Counted from the stretch's first letter, positions 44,118-53,486 are shown. The stretch: 64,000 nt of DNA from Marinobacter sp. DY40_1A1 (GCF_016597815.1 NZ_VCHA01000003.1:186001-250000), one strand, 5' to 3'. A program made the numbers and translations. The notes: generated by a model not told the origin, from the letters alone.

Positions 44118-46194
44118 CAGATGCTTCTCCCGATGTATCTTCTTCTGCCTGACAAACGGAGGTTAGCGCTTTGCCTTCCCGCAGCGCACGAATCTGAGCA
44201 TCCGGCTCAACGTTGGCCCGCTGACCTACCATGGCGAGAGCAACTGGTGCTACGAAGGCTCCACCTGCATTCACCAACCCCGGCATCTCCGCCACCTGAA
44301 CCTTCTGCCCACTCCCCTTGCCCGCCGCACCGCCGGCGTTCATTTTTATAGAAGCCCCACCGAAAGCAACGCCGCTGGGATCAATTTTCAAAAAGCTGCC
44401 GCCCGCTTTAAGAGTGATCTCGGCACCCGCTTCGATAACCGCTTTCTGCCCGGCCTTGATATGCAGTTCTGTGCCGGAATCACTGAGCCAGGCGGTGCCC
44501 GCTTTCAGGTGCAAGGAGCCGGTTACGCTGAAACTGTGGTCTTTGCCGGTTTGTTCGCGTTTTTCGCCGTCGATGGTTTGGTGTTTGCTGCCTTTTACGT
44601 GGCTGAAGCGGTCATTTTCAACGGTGAGATGGCTGTCGTTTTTGATGACTTCGGTGCGGTTGTTTTCCGTGAGCAGGTCCAGGTCTTTCTGGGCGTGGAT
44701 GTAGATCTGTTCTTTGTCTGCCTCATCTTCAAACCGCAGCTCGTTACTGCCCTCGCCCTTGTGGGTCTGGGTTTTCAGGGTGGTGCGGGTTTTGTGTTCC
44801 GGCAGCGCGTAGGGCGGTGTGTTGGTGGCGTGGTAGGTTCGGCCGGTGATGATGGGCTGGTCCGGGTCGCCATCAAGGAAGGAGACGATGACTTCGTTGC
44901 CGATTCTGGGCAGGGCCATAAAACCATACTGGCCGCCAGCCCAGCCCTGGCTGACCCTTAGCCAGGCGCTGCTGTGTTCGTCATTCTTGCTGTATCTGTC
45001 CCAGGGGAAGCGGACTTTTACCCGGCCAAATTCGTCGCAGTGGATTTCTTCCCCTTCGGGGCCGGTCACTATGGCGATTTGCGGGCCGTCCATTAGAGGA
45101 CGATGGCTAACCGTTGGCCGCCAGGTTTTGTCGGCGGGTACGGCACTGAAGGTGTTGTGGTAGGTAGTGGGGCCAGAACCGCCCTCTTCTTTCATGGCCT
45201 GGGGCTGTTTGCCGGTGTGGGTCACCGCCGTCAACAGCCAGTCCCGATTCAACTTGGGGTTGTCGTGTTCGGTGAGTTCGGTTTTGGCGCCGCAGGTGAA
45301 GTCTGCACGGTTGCTTTCGCCGTTAGCTGTGCTGGCGTCGTTTCTTAGGGCGTCGAGCCTGGCTTCGGTAAACGGCTGGCCGCTGGCATCGGCTTTGAAG
45401 CGGCCGGGATAGTCAAAGTGCTGGTAATCCTGCCGTTGATTGGCACTGGTGGTACTGTGTTCGTGCATCAGCGCATAGGCAGGGTTTTTGAAGGTGTAGT
45501 CTTTGGCGGCTACGGACGCGGCGCGAACCCGTTCTTCGTAGCGAAAGCGGAATACCACAGATTGTTTGGTACTTCCGCCAGCTTTGCCGTTGTATTCGGC
45601 GGCTTCAAGTTTTGGTGCGTCGCCGTGGTGGTCGGCAATAATCAGGCCGGGTTGTTCGCTGCCATCCACGCTGCCGTGCTGGTAGCGGTAGTGCCAACCT
45701 TCTTCGGCAGCCAGTCGCCCGATAAAGGCTAGGTCGCTTTCCCGGTGCTGTACGCAGTATTCCCGTTCCTGGGGGGCACGTTTGAGATCAAATACGGTAT
45801 CTACGGTGCCCCGCTCTTCCAGCAGGGTACGCACAATGGTGTCTGTGGTTTGAGTCTGGAAGATGCGGCTGTTGTGCATCAGCCCCAAGCGCCATACAGG
45901 CGGCTCGATAACAATCTCATAGCGGGTGCGGCGGTGGCCGGAATCGCCCCGGGCGAATTCACTGACTACGCCGGTGAAGCGGCGAAGAGGCATGCCGTCC
46001 TGCCACACCACCAGATCGACTGGCTGCTCCAGAACTTCGGATGCATCTATGTCCGGGTCGGTACTGGCCAGTTCAAGGCAGCCATGAAATAGCTCGGATA
46101 GTCGTTCCGTTAGCGTGAAGCCAACAACGGAAAATAGATCAGAGGGGAGTTCGCCAACACGGGCGGTAAACTGCAGTCCGCTTGCTTGGGGCAT
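44110..46194 (-). CDS. vgrG: Type VI secretion system tip protein VgrG
   Basis: This 694-aa protein has the gp27-like N-half (LSDLFSVVGFTLTERLSELF-type opening, DLVVWQDGMPLRRFTGVVSE), the gp5-like OB segment (GPEGEEIHCDEFGRVKVRFP, WAGGQYGFMALPRIGNEVIV) and a C-terminal beta-helix/DUF2345 region (LHIKAGQKAVIEAGAEITLK). The last about 90 residues extend beyond the needle and may bind the DUF4123 protein. It forms the puncturing tip carrying the VasX-like effector. No tss core genes are in the window, so this is an orphan vgrG island. AAGGA precedes the start. Confidence 0.94.
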   Translation of the reverse strand: MPQASGLQFTARVGELPSDLFSVVGFTLTERLSELFHGCLELASTDPDIDASEVLEQPVDLVVWQDGMPLRRFTGVVSEFARGDSGHRRTRYEIVIEPPVWRLGLMHNSRIFQTQTTDTIVRTLLEERGTVDTVFDLKRAPQEREYCVQHRESDLAFIGRLAAEEGWHYRYQHGSVDGSEQPGLIIADHHGDAPKLEAAEYNGKAGGSTKQSVVFRFRYEERVRAASVAAKDYTFKNPAYALMHEHSTTSANQRQDYQHFDYPGRFKADASGQPFTEARLDALRNDASTANGESNRADFTCGAKTELTEHDNPKLNRDWLLTAVTHTGKQPQAMKEEGGSGPTTYHNTFSAVPADKTWRPTVSHRPLMDGPQIAIVTGPEGEEIHCDEFGRVKVRFPWDRYSKNDEHSSAWLRVSQGWAGGQYGFMALPRIGNEVIVSFLDGDPDQPIITGRTYHATNTPPYALPEHKTRTTLKTQTHKGEGSNELRFEDEADKEQIYIHAQKDLDLLTENNRTEVIKNDSHLTVENDRFSHVKGSKHQTIDGEKREQTGKDHSFSVTGSLHLKAGTAWLSDSGTELHIKAGQKAVIEAGAEITLKAGGSFLKIDPSGVAFGGASIKMNAGGAAGKGSGQKVQVAEMPGLVNAGGAFVAPVALAMVGQRANVEPDAQIRALREGKALTSVCQAEEDTSGEASDA

Positions 46195-46313
46195 ATCTTC
46201 AATCCTTGAAGGTATGGTTCTGTATGAGTCCGGGCAGGGATTCTGTCGTAAAAGCGGCGGTTAATCAAACTCTCGCTGCTTCAAAAGCGCACCAGTTCTA
46301 ATCAAGCAAAGGA

Positions 46314-47216
46314 TCAGGCCGAGCCGTGCGCCTGTGCTTTCGCCCGGAAGGGTCGGGTCCACCACTCAGACATGAGCACGCCGAACAAGGTCAGCCCACC
46401 ACCAATAAAGTGGTGCGAACCCAGTGTTTCGCTCAGCATCACCGAAGCAATCAGCGCCGTTAAAATGGGAATGAGGTTGAAGAACACGGAAGTCCGGCTG
46501 GGGCCCAGGTGCTTGATGCCGGTCATCCATGCCAAGGGTGCACCAATAGATGCAAACACACAGGCGAACAAGACCAGTGGCAAGTTATCACTGTTCAGCC
46601 CGGTTTGTGGAAGTAGCGCAAACAGCGGGAACAAAACCACGACGGCCACAAGCACTTGCGCGTAAAGCAACTGCATTGCAGGCAGGGGTATCTGCCATTT
46701 TTTCAACAATGTGCTGTATATAGCGTAGGCAGCCACAGCTACCAGCATCATGCCGTCGCCGCCATTGATCCCCTGCTGGGCAATAGCAGTCAAATCCCCG
46801 GAGGTGATTACAATCAATACGCCAAAAAATGAAAACAGCGATCCGACCACGGCACCTACTGTGAGGCGGTGGCCCAATGCCAGGATGGCCAGAATAAGAG
46901 ACATCACAGGCATGAGCGCCAATACAATGCCCATGTTGGTCGCAGAGGTTTTAGGTGCGGCAAAATAGGCAAGGCTTTGATAAATCGCCATACCCAGCAC
47001 ACCCAACACAAAAATCTTGCCCAGATTTGCCTTCACCACTGGCCAGGATCGCAGCGTTGGCCGCAATAGCAAAGGCGTGAGGATGACAGCCGCAAACAGC
47101 CACCGATAAAACCCGATTTCTGCCGGAAAAATAACACCCACAGCCAGCTTGTTAACTACGGTATTCCCCGCCCAGAAAATGACAGCCAGTAGCGGAAACG
47201 CATAATACATAGTCAC
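46314..47216 (-). CDS. EamA/DMT-superfamily transporter
   Basis: This 300-aa protein has ten predicted helices in two EamA repeats (FYRWLFAAVILTPLLLRP in the first, LGPSRTSVFFNLIPILTALI in the second). Such permeases export or import amino acids, metabolites or drugs; substrate unknown. It is upstream of vgrG on the same strand with a 119-bp gap and belongs to ordinary flanking sequence rather than the T6SS island. Confidence 0.9.
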   Translation of the reverse strand: MTMYYAFPLLAVIFWAGNTVVNKLAVGVIFPAEIGFYRWLFAAVILTPLLLRPTLRSWPVVKANLGKIFVLGVLGMAIYQSLAYFAAPKTSATNMGIVLALMPVMSLILAILALGHRLTVGAVVGSLFSFFGVLIVITSGDLTAIAQQGINGGDGMMLVAVAAYAIYSTLLKKWQIPLPAMQLLYAQVLVAVVVLFPLFALLPQTGLNSDNLPLVLFACVFASIGAPLAWMTGIKHLGPSRTSVFFNLIPILTALIASVMLSETLGSHHFIGGGLTLFGVLMSEWWTRPFRAKAQAHGSA

Positions 47217-47394
47217 AAACCCCAGAAAACGAACGAATAATCAGAAGCGTCATTATCCGCTTGCACTTATTAAAGGCTATACTGAGTTCTACGGCGCACG
47301 GCTTATGCTTGAAACAATGCCGAAAGTTACCAAGCCCACCTTGCGCCGTGTTCATAAGCAATGTGCTCATACTTACTTTTCAAAATGGCCCGTC

Positions 47395-47661
47395 ATGAAA
47401 CTTTTAGTCCGTAACCTCGCACGCACCACAACAGAACAGGAAATCAGGGAGCTGTTTGCTGCTCATGGTACTGTCACCGAGTGCACACTGGTTTTAGATA
47501 AAGAAACCGGAAATTCCAAAGGCTTTGGATTTGTGGAAATGCCACACGCGAAGGAAGCAAAGATGGCTAAGGCCCAGCTGAACGATGCTCGTGTGGGAAA
47601 AAACAAAATACGGGTGAAGTACGCTCAGGATAAGGAACAGCAAGCAGATACCAATAGCTGA
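47395..47661 (+). CDS. RRM-domain RNA-binding protein
   Basis: This 88-aa protein is a single RNA recognition motif: RNP-2 KLLVRNL at the start and RNP-1 KGFGFVEM at about residues 44-51, with a charged tail (KVKYAQDKEQQADTNS-type end). It belongs to the small bacterial RRM proteins that bind single-stranded RNA, often cold-induced. ATG 47395 is chosen because the RRM begins at once; no clear ribosome-binding site precedes it, and in-frame ATG codons at 47305 and 47317 exist. A 178-bp leader separates it from the divergent EamA gene. Confidence 0.9.
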   Translation: MKLLVRNLARTTTEQEIRELFAAHGTVTECTLVLDKETGNSKGFGFVEMPHAKEAKMAKAQLNDARVGKNKIRVKYAQDKEQQADTNS

Positions 47662-47665
47662 CGCC

Positions 47666-47944
47666 TTACACTGCTGGCTCATTGGCTACGCGTTCTTCTA
47701 TGCACTCGTAGCCTCCCATCTCAAATTCCCGACAAATAAACGGTCGCTTGTCGTAAATCGAACACGACATAGTCTTGCGATCCAGCGCCGCACACCAGCC
47801 ATCATCCAGCCGCTCCATGGTTCTGCCGCCCCACTGATCGGTTTCAATAAACCGTTCTGGCACGCCTGTCTCGGTAATCAGCATAACTTCCAGGCGACAA
47901 CAGCAGGCCTGGCAATTTGAGCAGCTAATACCGGGATCAGACAT
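47666..47944 (-). CDS. YkgJ-type cysteine-cluster protein
   Basis: This 92-aa protein has CSNCQACCC near the N-terminus, then CSIYDKRPFICREFEMGGYEC, fitting the zinc- or iron-chelating YkgJ/UPF0153 family. ATG 47944 (MSDPG) is preferred over 47959. It lies tail to tail with the RRM gene, with only 4 bp between stop codons. Function is unknown; metal binding is inferred from eight cysteines. Confidence 0.85.
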   Translation of the reverse strand: MSDPGISCSNCQACCCRLEVMLITETGVPERFIETDQWGGRTMERLDDGWCAALDRKTMSCSIYDKRPFICREFEMGGYECIEERVANEPAV

Positions 47945-47979
47945 GGCAGTTATTCCCACAAGTTGTTGGCGCTACTCTA

Positions 47980-48966
47980 TCAGAGCAAGTCTTTGCGTAG
48001 CTGTGATGGGCTCTTGGGTGACAGCAAACCCGGAGCAACATCCAATACCGATCTGGCACCCACTTCGCCGGCGCTGGCCATCTTATGAACAGCTCGGGTG
48101 TAGGCTACCAACACACTGGCTGTGAACTCAGGGTTGCTACCAAGCGCCAGTGAATACTCGATGGTTTGCTTGCTCTGGGTACCGGTTTCGCCACTGCGAA
48201 TCACGAAGCCGCCGTGAGGCATGGCACTGTGTTCCGCCGCGAAGGTCGCCTCATCAATGAAGTTAACCGTGGTATCGAAAGGCTCGAAATAGTCCGGCAT
48301 GGTCACAATGCTGTTTCGCACTGTGTCTGCATCTGCACCCTCTTCCAGAACAATAAAGCACTCGCGCACATGTTTTTCCCGGGTGGTCAGTTCAGGCTGT
48401 TCACCGTTGCGCACCCGCGCAATGGCGTCCTGAGATGGAAGGGTGTATTGCACACCTTTTTTCACGCCATCCACACGACGAACCGCATCTGAGTGGCCCT
48501 GGCTCAGGCCTTTGCCCCAGAAGGTATAGGTCTCGCCTTCCGGCAATATGGTTTCACCAAACAAGCGGTTCAGTGAGAACAGGCCGGGGTCCCAACCCAC
48601 AGACATCAATGCAACCTTACCGGCTTTGCGTGCAGGTTCATCCAATGCCGCGTGGTATTCGTTCACTTTGGCGTGGGTATCAAAGCTGTCGACGGTATTG
48701 AAGAACTGTGCCAGATAAGGGCCTTGCTCCGGCAGATCAGTTTTCGAGCCACCGCAAAGGATCATTACATCAATGTCGTTCTGGTACTGCTCAATATCTG
48801 CCATGGCATAAACCGGCACTTTGCTGTCCAGAAGAGCCACACTGGCAGGGTCGCGGCGGCTGAACACACCCACCAACTGCATATCCGGATTCTGTGCCAA
48901 CGCAGCTTCCACACCCCTACCCAGATTGCCGTACCCGGCAATGGCTACTCTAATCTTGTCTGCCAT
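47980..48966 (-). CDS. ddh: Diaminopimelate dehydrogenase
   Basis: This 328-aa enzyme begins MADKIRVAIAGYGNLGRGVE (NADPH-binding Rossmann fold) and continues with SRRDPASV and CGGSKTDLPEQGPYLAQFFN, the meso-DAP dehydrogenase pattern, then SVGWDPGLFSLNRLFGE and FWGKGLSQGHSDAVRRVDGV. It reversibly aminates L-tetrahydrodipicolinate to meso-DAP in a one-step branch of lysine and peptidoglycan precursor synthesis. ATG 48966 is used (AGGA upstream). It stands alone, without other lysine genes. Ddh is patchy in gammaproteobacteria, which usually use the succinylase branch. Confidence 0.92.
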   Translation of the reverse strand: MADKIRVAIAGYGNLGRGVEAALAQNPDMQLVGVFSRRDPASVALLDSKVPVYAMADIEQYQNDIDVMILCGGSKTDLPEQGPYLAQFFNTVDSFDTHAKVNEYHAALDEPARKAGKVALMSVGWDPGLFSLNRLFGETILPEGETYTFWGKGLSQGHSDAVRRVDGVKKGVQYTLPSQDAIARVRNGEQPELTTREKHVRECFIVLEEGADADTVRNSIVTMPDYFEPFDTTVNFIDEATFAAEHSAMPHGGFVIRSGETGTQSKQTIEYSLALGSNPEFTASVLVAYTRAVHKMASAGEVGARSVLDVAPGLLSPKSPSQLRKDLL

Positions 48967-49071
48967 GTTTACTAATCCTGTACCGTTTGAAAATTTGCGT
49001 GGGAAGCTCATCACGTAAGCCGTAACGAGCCCCAAGAACTGAAAGAGTTGTGACTACAGGTATTATGAACG

Positions 49072-51279
49072 TCAAGCACTCTTATACGACAACTCGATAC
49101 CTGCCTTGGCAGCCCGTGCTGCGTGCAGCTTCTTGTAGCTTTCGATCAGCCGCAGGTGCCTATCCAGACCTTCCAACTGCATATTGGTCGGGGTCAGGCC
49201 ATAGAAGCGAACGCTGCCATCCACTGAGCCAACTACGGCGTCCATGGTCTCTTCCCCAAACATACGTCGGAAGTTAAACAGGTAATCGCTTAGCTCAAGC
49301 TCTTCATCCAGAGTGACTTCCAGCACTGCGCACATGGCTTGATAGAACAGCCCACGCTCCACAGTGTTGTCGTTGTATTGCAGGAACATCTCCACCCTCT
49401 CAAGGGCGTCTTCGTATTGCTTAAGCGCCAGATTGATCAGCAGCTTCAATTCCAGAATGGTGAGCTGGCCCCACACGGTATTTTCATCAAACTCTATGCC
49501 GATGAGGGTAATAATGTCTGTGTAATCATCAATCTGGCTGTCGTCGAGGCGTTCAACCAAAGCGGCAAGTTGCTCGTCGCTCAGGATGTGCAGATTGAGA
49601 ATATCTTCGCGATAGTCCAGTGCCCGGTTGGTGTTGTCCCAGATCAGATCTTCTACCTGGTAAACCTCGGAGTAGCCGGGCACCAGCATTCTGCAAACCG
49701 GGGCGCCCAACTCGTCATAAATCGCGGTGTACACTTCGTGACCCATGTCTTCAATAATACCGAACAGGCAGGCGGCCTCTTCTTCGGTGGTGCCGGAGAA
49801 GTCCCACTCATGAAACTCAACATCCGCTTTGGCGCTAAAGAATCGCCAGGACACTACACCACTTGAATCGATAAAGTGTTCAACGTAATTGTTGGGTTCG
49901 GTGATGGCCAAGCTGTTGAAGGTTGGAGGAAGGAAATCGTTCAACCCTTCAAAGCTGCGGCCCTGCATCAACTCGGTCAGGCTGCGCTCCAGCGCAACCT
50001 TCATGGTGGGGTGCGCGCCAAACGAGGCAAACACACCACCGGTTTTCGGGTTCATGAGGGTTACGCAGGCCACAGGGAACTGCCCGCCAAGGGAGGCGTC
50101 TTTCACCAGTATGGGAAAGCCCTGGGCTTCCAGCGCCCGCACGCCTTCAAGAATATCCGGGTACTTTTCCAGAACGTGCATCGGCACATCCGGCAGTGCA
50201 ATTTCTTCCTGGATGATCTGCTTTTTCACTGCCCGCTCAAGGATTTCCGACAAGCACTGCACCTGCGCCTCTGCCAAGGTGTTCCCGGCACTCATGCCAT
50301 TGCTCAGAAACAGATTTTCAATGAGGTTACTCGGGAAGTAGACGGGGACGCCGTCGGAGTGGCGCACGTATGGCAGAGCACATATTCCCCGCTCCAAATT
50401 GCCAGAGTTTGTATCGATCAGATTGGAACCACGCAGTTCGCCATCCGGGTTATAAATGGCGAGGCAATGCTCGTCCAGAATGCCTTCTGGTAATTCGTCG
50501 TCAGGCCCAGGCTTGAACCAGCGCTCTCTCGGGTAATGCACGAACTCGCTGTTGGCTATTTCCTCACCAAAAAACTGATCGTTGTAGAAGAAGTTGCAGT
50601 TCAGGCGCTCAACAAATTCGCCCAGCGCTGAGCACAGAGCGCTTTCTTTGGTGGAACCCTTGCCGTTGGTGAAGCACATTGGCGAAGCCGCATCACGCAT
50701 GTGCAGTGACCACACGTGGGGCACGATGTTGCGCCAGGAGGCAATTTCAATCTTCATGCCGAGACCGGCAAGAATGCCGCTCATGTTGGCAATGGTTTGC
50801 TCCAGCGGCAGATCTTTACCCTCAATATAGGTATCGGAGCCCCCCTCTGGCTTGATCGTCAATAATGCCTGAGCATCTTCATCGAGGTTATCAACGATTT
50901 CAATCTGGAAGTCCGGGCCGGTTTGCACAACCTTCTTGACCGTGCACCGGTCGATGGAGCGCACGATTCCCTGGCGGTGTTTCTCGGGCAGGTCGTCCGG
51001 CAGCTCAACCTGAATCTTGAAAATCTGTTTGTAGCGGTTTTCCGGATCAACAATGTTGTTCTGGGAAAGGCGGATGTTATCGGTTGGAATATCCCTCGCC
51101 AGGCAGTACACCTTCACAAAATAAGCGGCGCACAGGGCGGATGAAGCCAGAAAGTAGTCAAAAGGGCCGGGGGCCGAGCCGTCGCCTTTGTAGCGAACGG
51201 GCTGGTCGGCAATCACCGAGAAGTCATCAAACTTGGCTTCAACCCGGAGATTGTCGAGGTAATTGACGTTGATTTCCAT
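49072..51279 (-). CDS. OsmC-YcaO fusion protein
   Basis: This 735-aa protein has an N-terminal OsmC-like domain of about 140 residues (MEINVNYLDNLRVEAKFDDF, GPFDYFLASSALCAAYFVKV) fused to a YcaO domain (from about 170) with SATKESA-like GKGSTKESALCSALGEFVER and NGMSAGNTLAEAQVQCLSEI, the ATP-binding YcaO segments, and a helical C-terminus. E. coli YcaO lacks the long OsmC part and aids methylthiolation of ribosomal protein S12 by RimO. ATG 51279 is chosen because the OsmC domain starts there. It may act in S12 modification with an attached thiol-peroxidase-like fold. Confidence 0.88.
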   Translation of the reverse strand: MEINVNYLDNLRVEAKFDDFSVIADQPVRYKGDGSAPGPFDYFLASSALCAAYFVKVYCLARDIPTDNIRLSQNNIVDPENRYKQIFKIQVELPDDLPEKHRQGIVRSIDRCTVKKVVQTGPDFQIEIVDNLDEDAQALLTIKPEGGSDTYIEGKDLPLEQTIANMSGILAGLGMKIEIASWRNIVPHVWSLHMRDAASPMCFTNGKGSTKESALCSALGEFVERLNCNFFYNDQFFGEEIANSEFVHYPRERWFKPGPDDELPEGILDEHCLAIYNPDGELRGSNLIDTNSGNLERGICALPYVRHSDGVPVYFPSNLIENLFLSNGMSAGNTLAEAQVQCLSEILERAVKKQIIQEEIALPDVPMHVLEKYPDILEGVRALEAQGFPILVKDASLGGQFPVACVTLMNPKTGGVFASFGAHPTMKVALERSLTELMQGRSFEGLNDFLPPTFNSLAITEPNNYVEHFIDSSGVVSWRFFSAKADVEFHEWDFSGTTEEEAACLFGIIEDMGHEVYTAIYDELGAPVCRMLVPGYSEVYQVEDLIWDNTNRALDYREDILNLHILSDEQLAALVERLDDSQIDDYTDIITLIGIEFDENTVWGQLTILELKLLINLALKQYEDALERVEMFLQYNDNTVERGLFYQAMCAVLEVTLDEELELSDYLFNFRRMFGEETMDAVVGSVDGSVRFYGLTPTNMQLEGLDRHLRLIESYKKLHAARAAKAGIELSYKSA

Positions 51280-51407
51280 TGCGAGGGTACTCAATTTAGA
51301 GATTTCGGCGCGCCTTGACCATAAAGTGCGGGCCATTCAGGCCGGCCATTATAGACGTAACGCTACGCCACTCATACCTCGTACCAATCACTACCTCTGC
51401 AACGTAC

Positions 51408-52340
51408 TTACTCTGTAGGCCTGACAGCTGGTGGCCGAAAAATCCGCCACACCCGCTGCAACTTTTCTTTGGGCAGGATCACCAACAAGTTACCGGCAAG
51501 CACCAGGGATACGCCCGCAACTGCCTCAACCGTCCAGATGTAATTCTCAAAAACCGTTGACAGCGCAAGCGCTACAATTGGGAAGAGCACCATGCAGTAG
51601 GCCGCACGCTCCGGCCCTATCCGCCCGAGCAACGTAAGGAAACTGCCAAAACCAAGAACAGAGCCGATCAAAGCCAGGTAGACCAAAGAGCCGGTGTAGC
51701 TCCAAGTGGCCTCAAAAACGAATGCCTCACCCCTGCCCCAGGCAATGAGCGCCAGCAAAAGAGCGCCGTAAGCCATACTGTAGGCGTTGGTTTGCATAAC
51801 AGGTAGTTTCGATGCCTGGTTGCGGGCAGAGAGCATGTTGCCGAAGGATGTGATGAAGGTTCCTGCCAAGCTGAGAATGATGGCACGTAAGGTGGCACCA
51901 TCGGCGTCCAGCGCGCGAACCTCCGGCAAAAACACCAGGATAATCCCCACAAGCCCAAGCGCCGCGCCCCCAATCACTGCACGGGGCATTCGATTGCCGA
52001 AGAACAGAGCGCCGTTGATGATATTCATCACAATAATTGTGGAAAACACCACGGCAATTAATCCGCTGGTGATATCTGCAGCCGCCTGATAAACCAGCAT
52101 GTAATTGAAGCCAAATAGCATCAGCCCCTGACCTGCCATCCAGAGATGCTGCCGGAAACCAAATCGCATATTTCGTCGGGTCAGGCTGCACCAAAGCATC
52201 AGCACCAGCGCAGACAGCCCAAATCGATAGGCAATGGACACATCGCCCGGTACTTCACCCAATTGCAGAGGGATCGCTATAAACGTCGAGCCCCAGATCA
52301 ACACGGTCGACAAATAGAGTACAAAAGTGTTCGTCAGCAT
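51408..52340 (-). CDS. EamA/DMT-superfamily transporter
   Basis: This 310-aa permease has ten predicted helices. It begins LTNTFVLYLSTVLIWGSTFI, with a second repeat around SLVYLALIGSVLGFGSFLTL. It is unrelated in close sequence to the EamA protein at 46314. Substrate is unknown. It stands between the OsmC-YcaO gene and the valine operon; a strong hairpin at 52506-52529 separates it from mmsB upstream on the same strand. Confidence 0.9.
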   Translation of the reverse strand: MLTNTFVLYLSTVLIWGSTFIAIPLQLGEVPGDVSIAYRFGLSALVLMLWCSLTRRNMRFGFRQHLWMAGQGLMLFGFNYMLVYQAAADITSGLIAVVFSTIIVMNIINGALFFGNRMPRAVIGGAALGLVGIILVFLPEVRALDADGATLRAIILSLAGTFITSFGNMLSARNQASKLPVMQTNAYSMAYGALLLALIAWGRGEAFVFEATWSYTGSLVYLALIGSVLGFGSFLTLLGRIGPERAAYCMVLFPIVALALSTVFENYIWTVEAVAGVSLVLAGNLLVILPKEKLQRVWRIFRPPAVRPTE

Positions 52341-52505
52341 AGGTAAAGCAGCCTTCAGCCGTGATCAGAAACCGGCTACGCCTTACTCGCCACCGATCCA
52401 CAATTGAGCGAACTCATTGTCCTACTTATAGTTATCTTGCTCAACAGTTTTATACCAATGTATAGAGGCAAAAACCCGGGGAAGGAATCACATCAGGAGA
52501 GGTTT

Positions 52506-52529
52506 CGGGGCACGAAACATCGTGCCCCG
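52506..52529 (-). terminator. Hairpin at the end of the valine operon
   Basis: CGGGGCACGA (52506-52515) and TCGTGCCCCG (52520-52529) form a perfect 10-bp stem with a 4-nt loop, 7 bp after the mmsB stop on the minus strand. The following bases (AAACCTCTC) contain no U-tract, so it may work with Rho, but its position makes a transcript end likely. Confidence 0.7.
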
Positions 52530-52536
52530 GCAGGTG

Positions 52537-53424
52537 TTACTCGGGCTTGTAAAGACGCTGAATACTGGAGAAATCCAGTGTTCCATTGCCCTGTTCTGCA
52601 TGAATGGAAAACAGATTACGGGCAAGAGAACCCATGGGGATAGCCGCCTGATTCTTTACGGCGTTATCGAAGGCCAAGCCAAGATCCTTGTTCATCAGGT
52701 TGACCAAAAAGCCTCCTTGGTAGTCACGGGATGCAGGTACACCATCCATCACGCCTGGCCAGGGGTTGTAAACATTCAACGCCCAGTTTCCGCCCGAACT
52801 CTGCTTCATAACTTCGGAGAGAACCGCAGGGTCCAGGCCGTTTTTCACACCCAGCGCCAATGCTTCACTGGTGCCTGCCATCAAAATGGCAAGCAGCATG
52901 TTATTGCAAATTTTCGCGACCTGACCAGCACCATGATCGCCAGCATGGAAGATGTTCTTGCCCATGGCTTCCAGAATCGGCTTTGCTTTAGTAAAGGTCT
53001 CTTCATCGCCGCCACAAATGAAGGTCAGTGTGCCCGCTGTCGCACCACCTACACCACCGGAAACAGGCGCATCGAGGAATGGAATACGCTTGGTCTCAGC
53101 CTGTTCCGCGACACTGCGAGCCGTTTCTGGCGAGATGGTGGATGAGTCGATAACCATCGTGCCCTCGGGTAGAGCCGCCAGCAACCCATCTTCACCCAGA
53201 TACACAGCCTCAACGTGCTTGCCTGCCGGTAGCATGGTGATCACGCACTCAGCTCCTTTGGCCGCTTCGTGGGCTGTATCTGCCGTTTTTGCGCCTTCTG
53301 ATACCAGCGCGGCTACTGCATCTTTTGACAGATCAAAAACGGTTACTTCGTGCCCGGCTTTCACAAGGTTGCTGGCCATTGGGCCACCCATGTTGCCCAA
53401 GCCTATGAAGGTAATCGTTGCCAT
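52537..53424 (-). CDS. mmsB: 3-hydroxyisobutyrate dehydrogenase
   Basis: This 295-aa NAD-dependent enzyme has MATITFIGLGNMGGPMASNL at the start (Rossmann loop) and the conserved GVGGATAGTLTFICGG, with catalytic lysine in HGAGQVAKICNN. It oxidises 3-hydroxyisobutyrate to methylmalonate semialdehyde in valine degradation. ATG 53424 begins the Rossmann fold; upstream in-frame codons give a non-conserved extension. It is the last gene of the mms operon. Confidence 0.94.
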   Translation of the reverse strand: MATITFIGLGNMGGPMASNLVKAGHEVTVFDLSKDAVAALVSEGAKTADTAHEAAKGAECVITMLPAGKHVEAVYLGEDGLLAALPEGTMVIDSSTISPETARSVAEQAETKRIPFLDAPVSGGVGGATAGTLTFICGGDEETFTKAKPILEAMGKNIFHAGDHGAGQVAKICNNMLLAILMAGTSEALALGVKNGLDPAVLSEVMKQSSGGNWALNVYNPWPGVMDGVPASRDYQGGFLVNLMNKDLGLAFDNAVKNQAAIPMGSLARNLFSIHAEQGNGTLDFSSIQRLYKPE

Positions 53425-53486
53425 AATCATCCCCTTGTTTTTGTGTTCGGTTGAGTCGGCCGCCACTACTCAGGCGGCCGGTCAGG

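Noticed and set aside
35139..46194. T6SS island as a recent prophage insertion
   Set aside because: No integrase, att repeats, capsid or tail genes other than VgrG were seen, and base composition does not shift sharply at its edges by eye.
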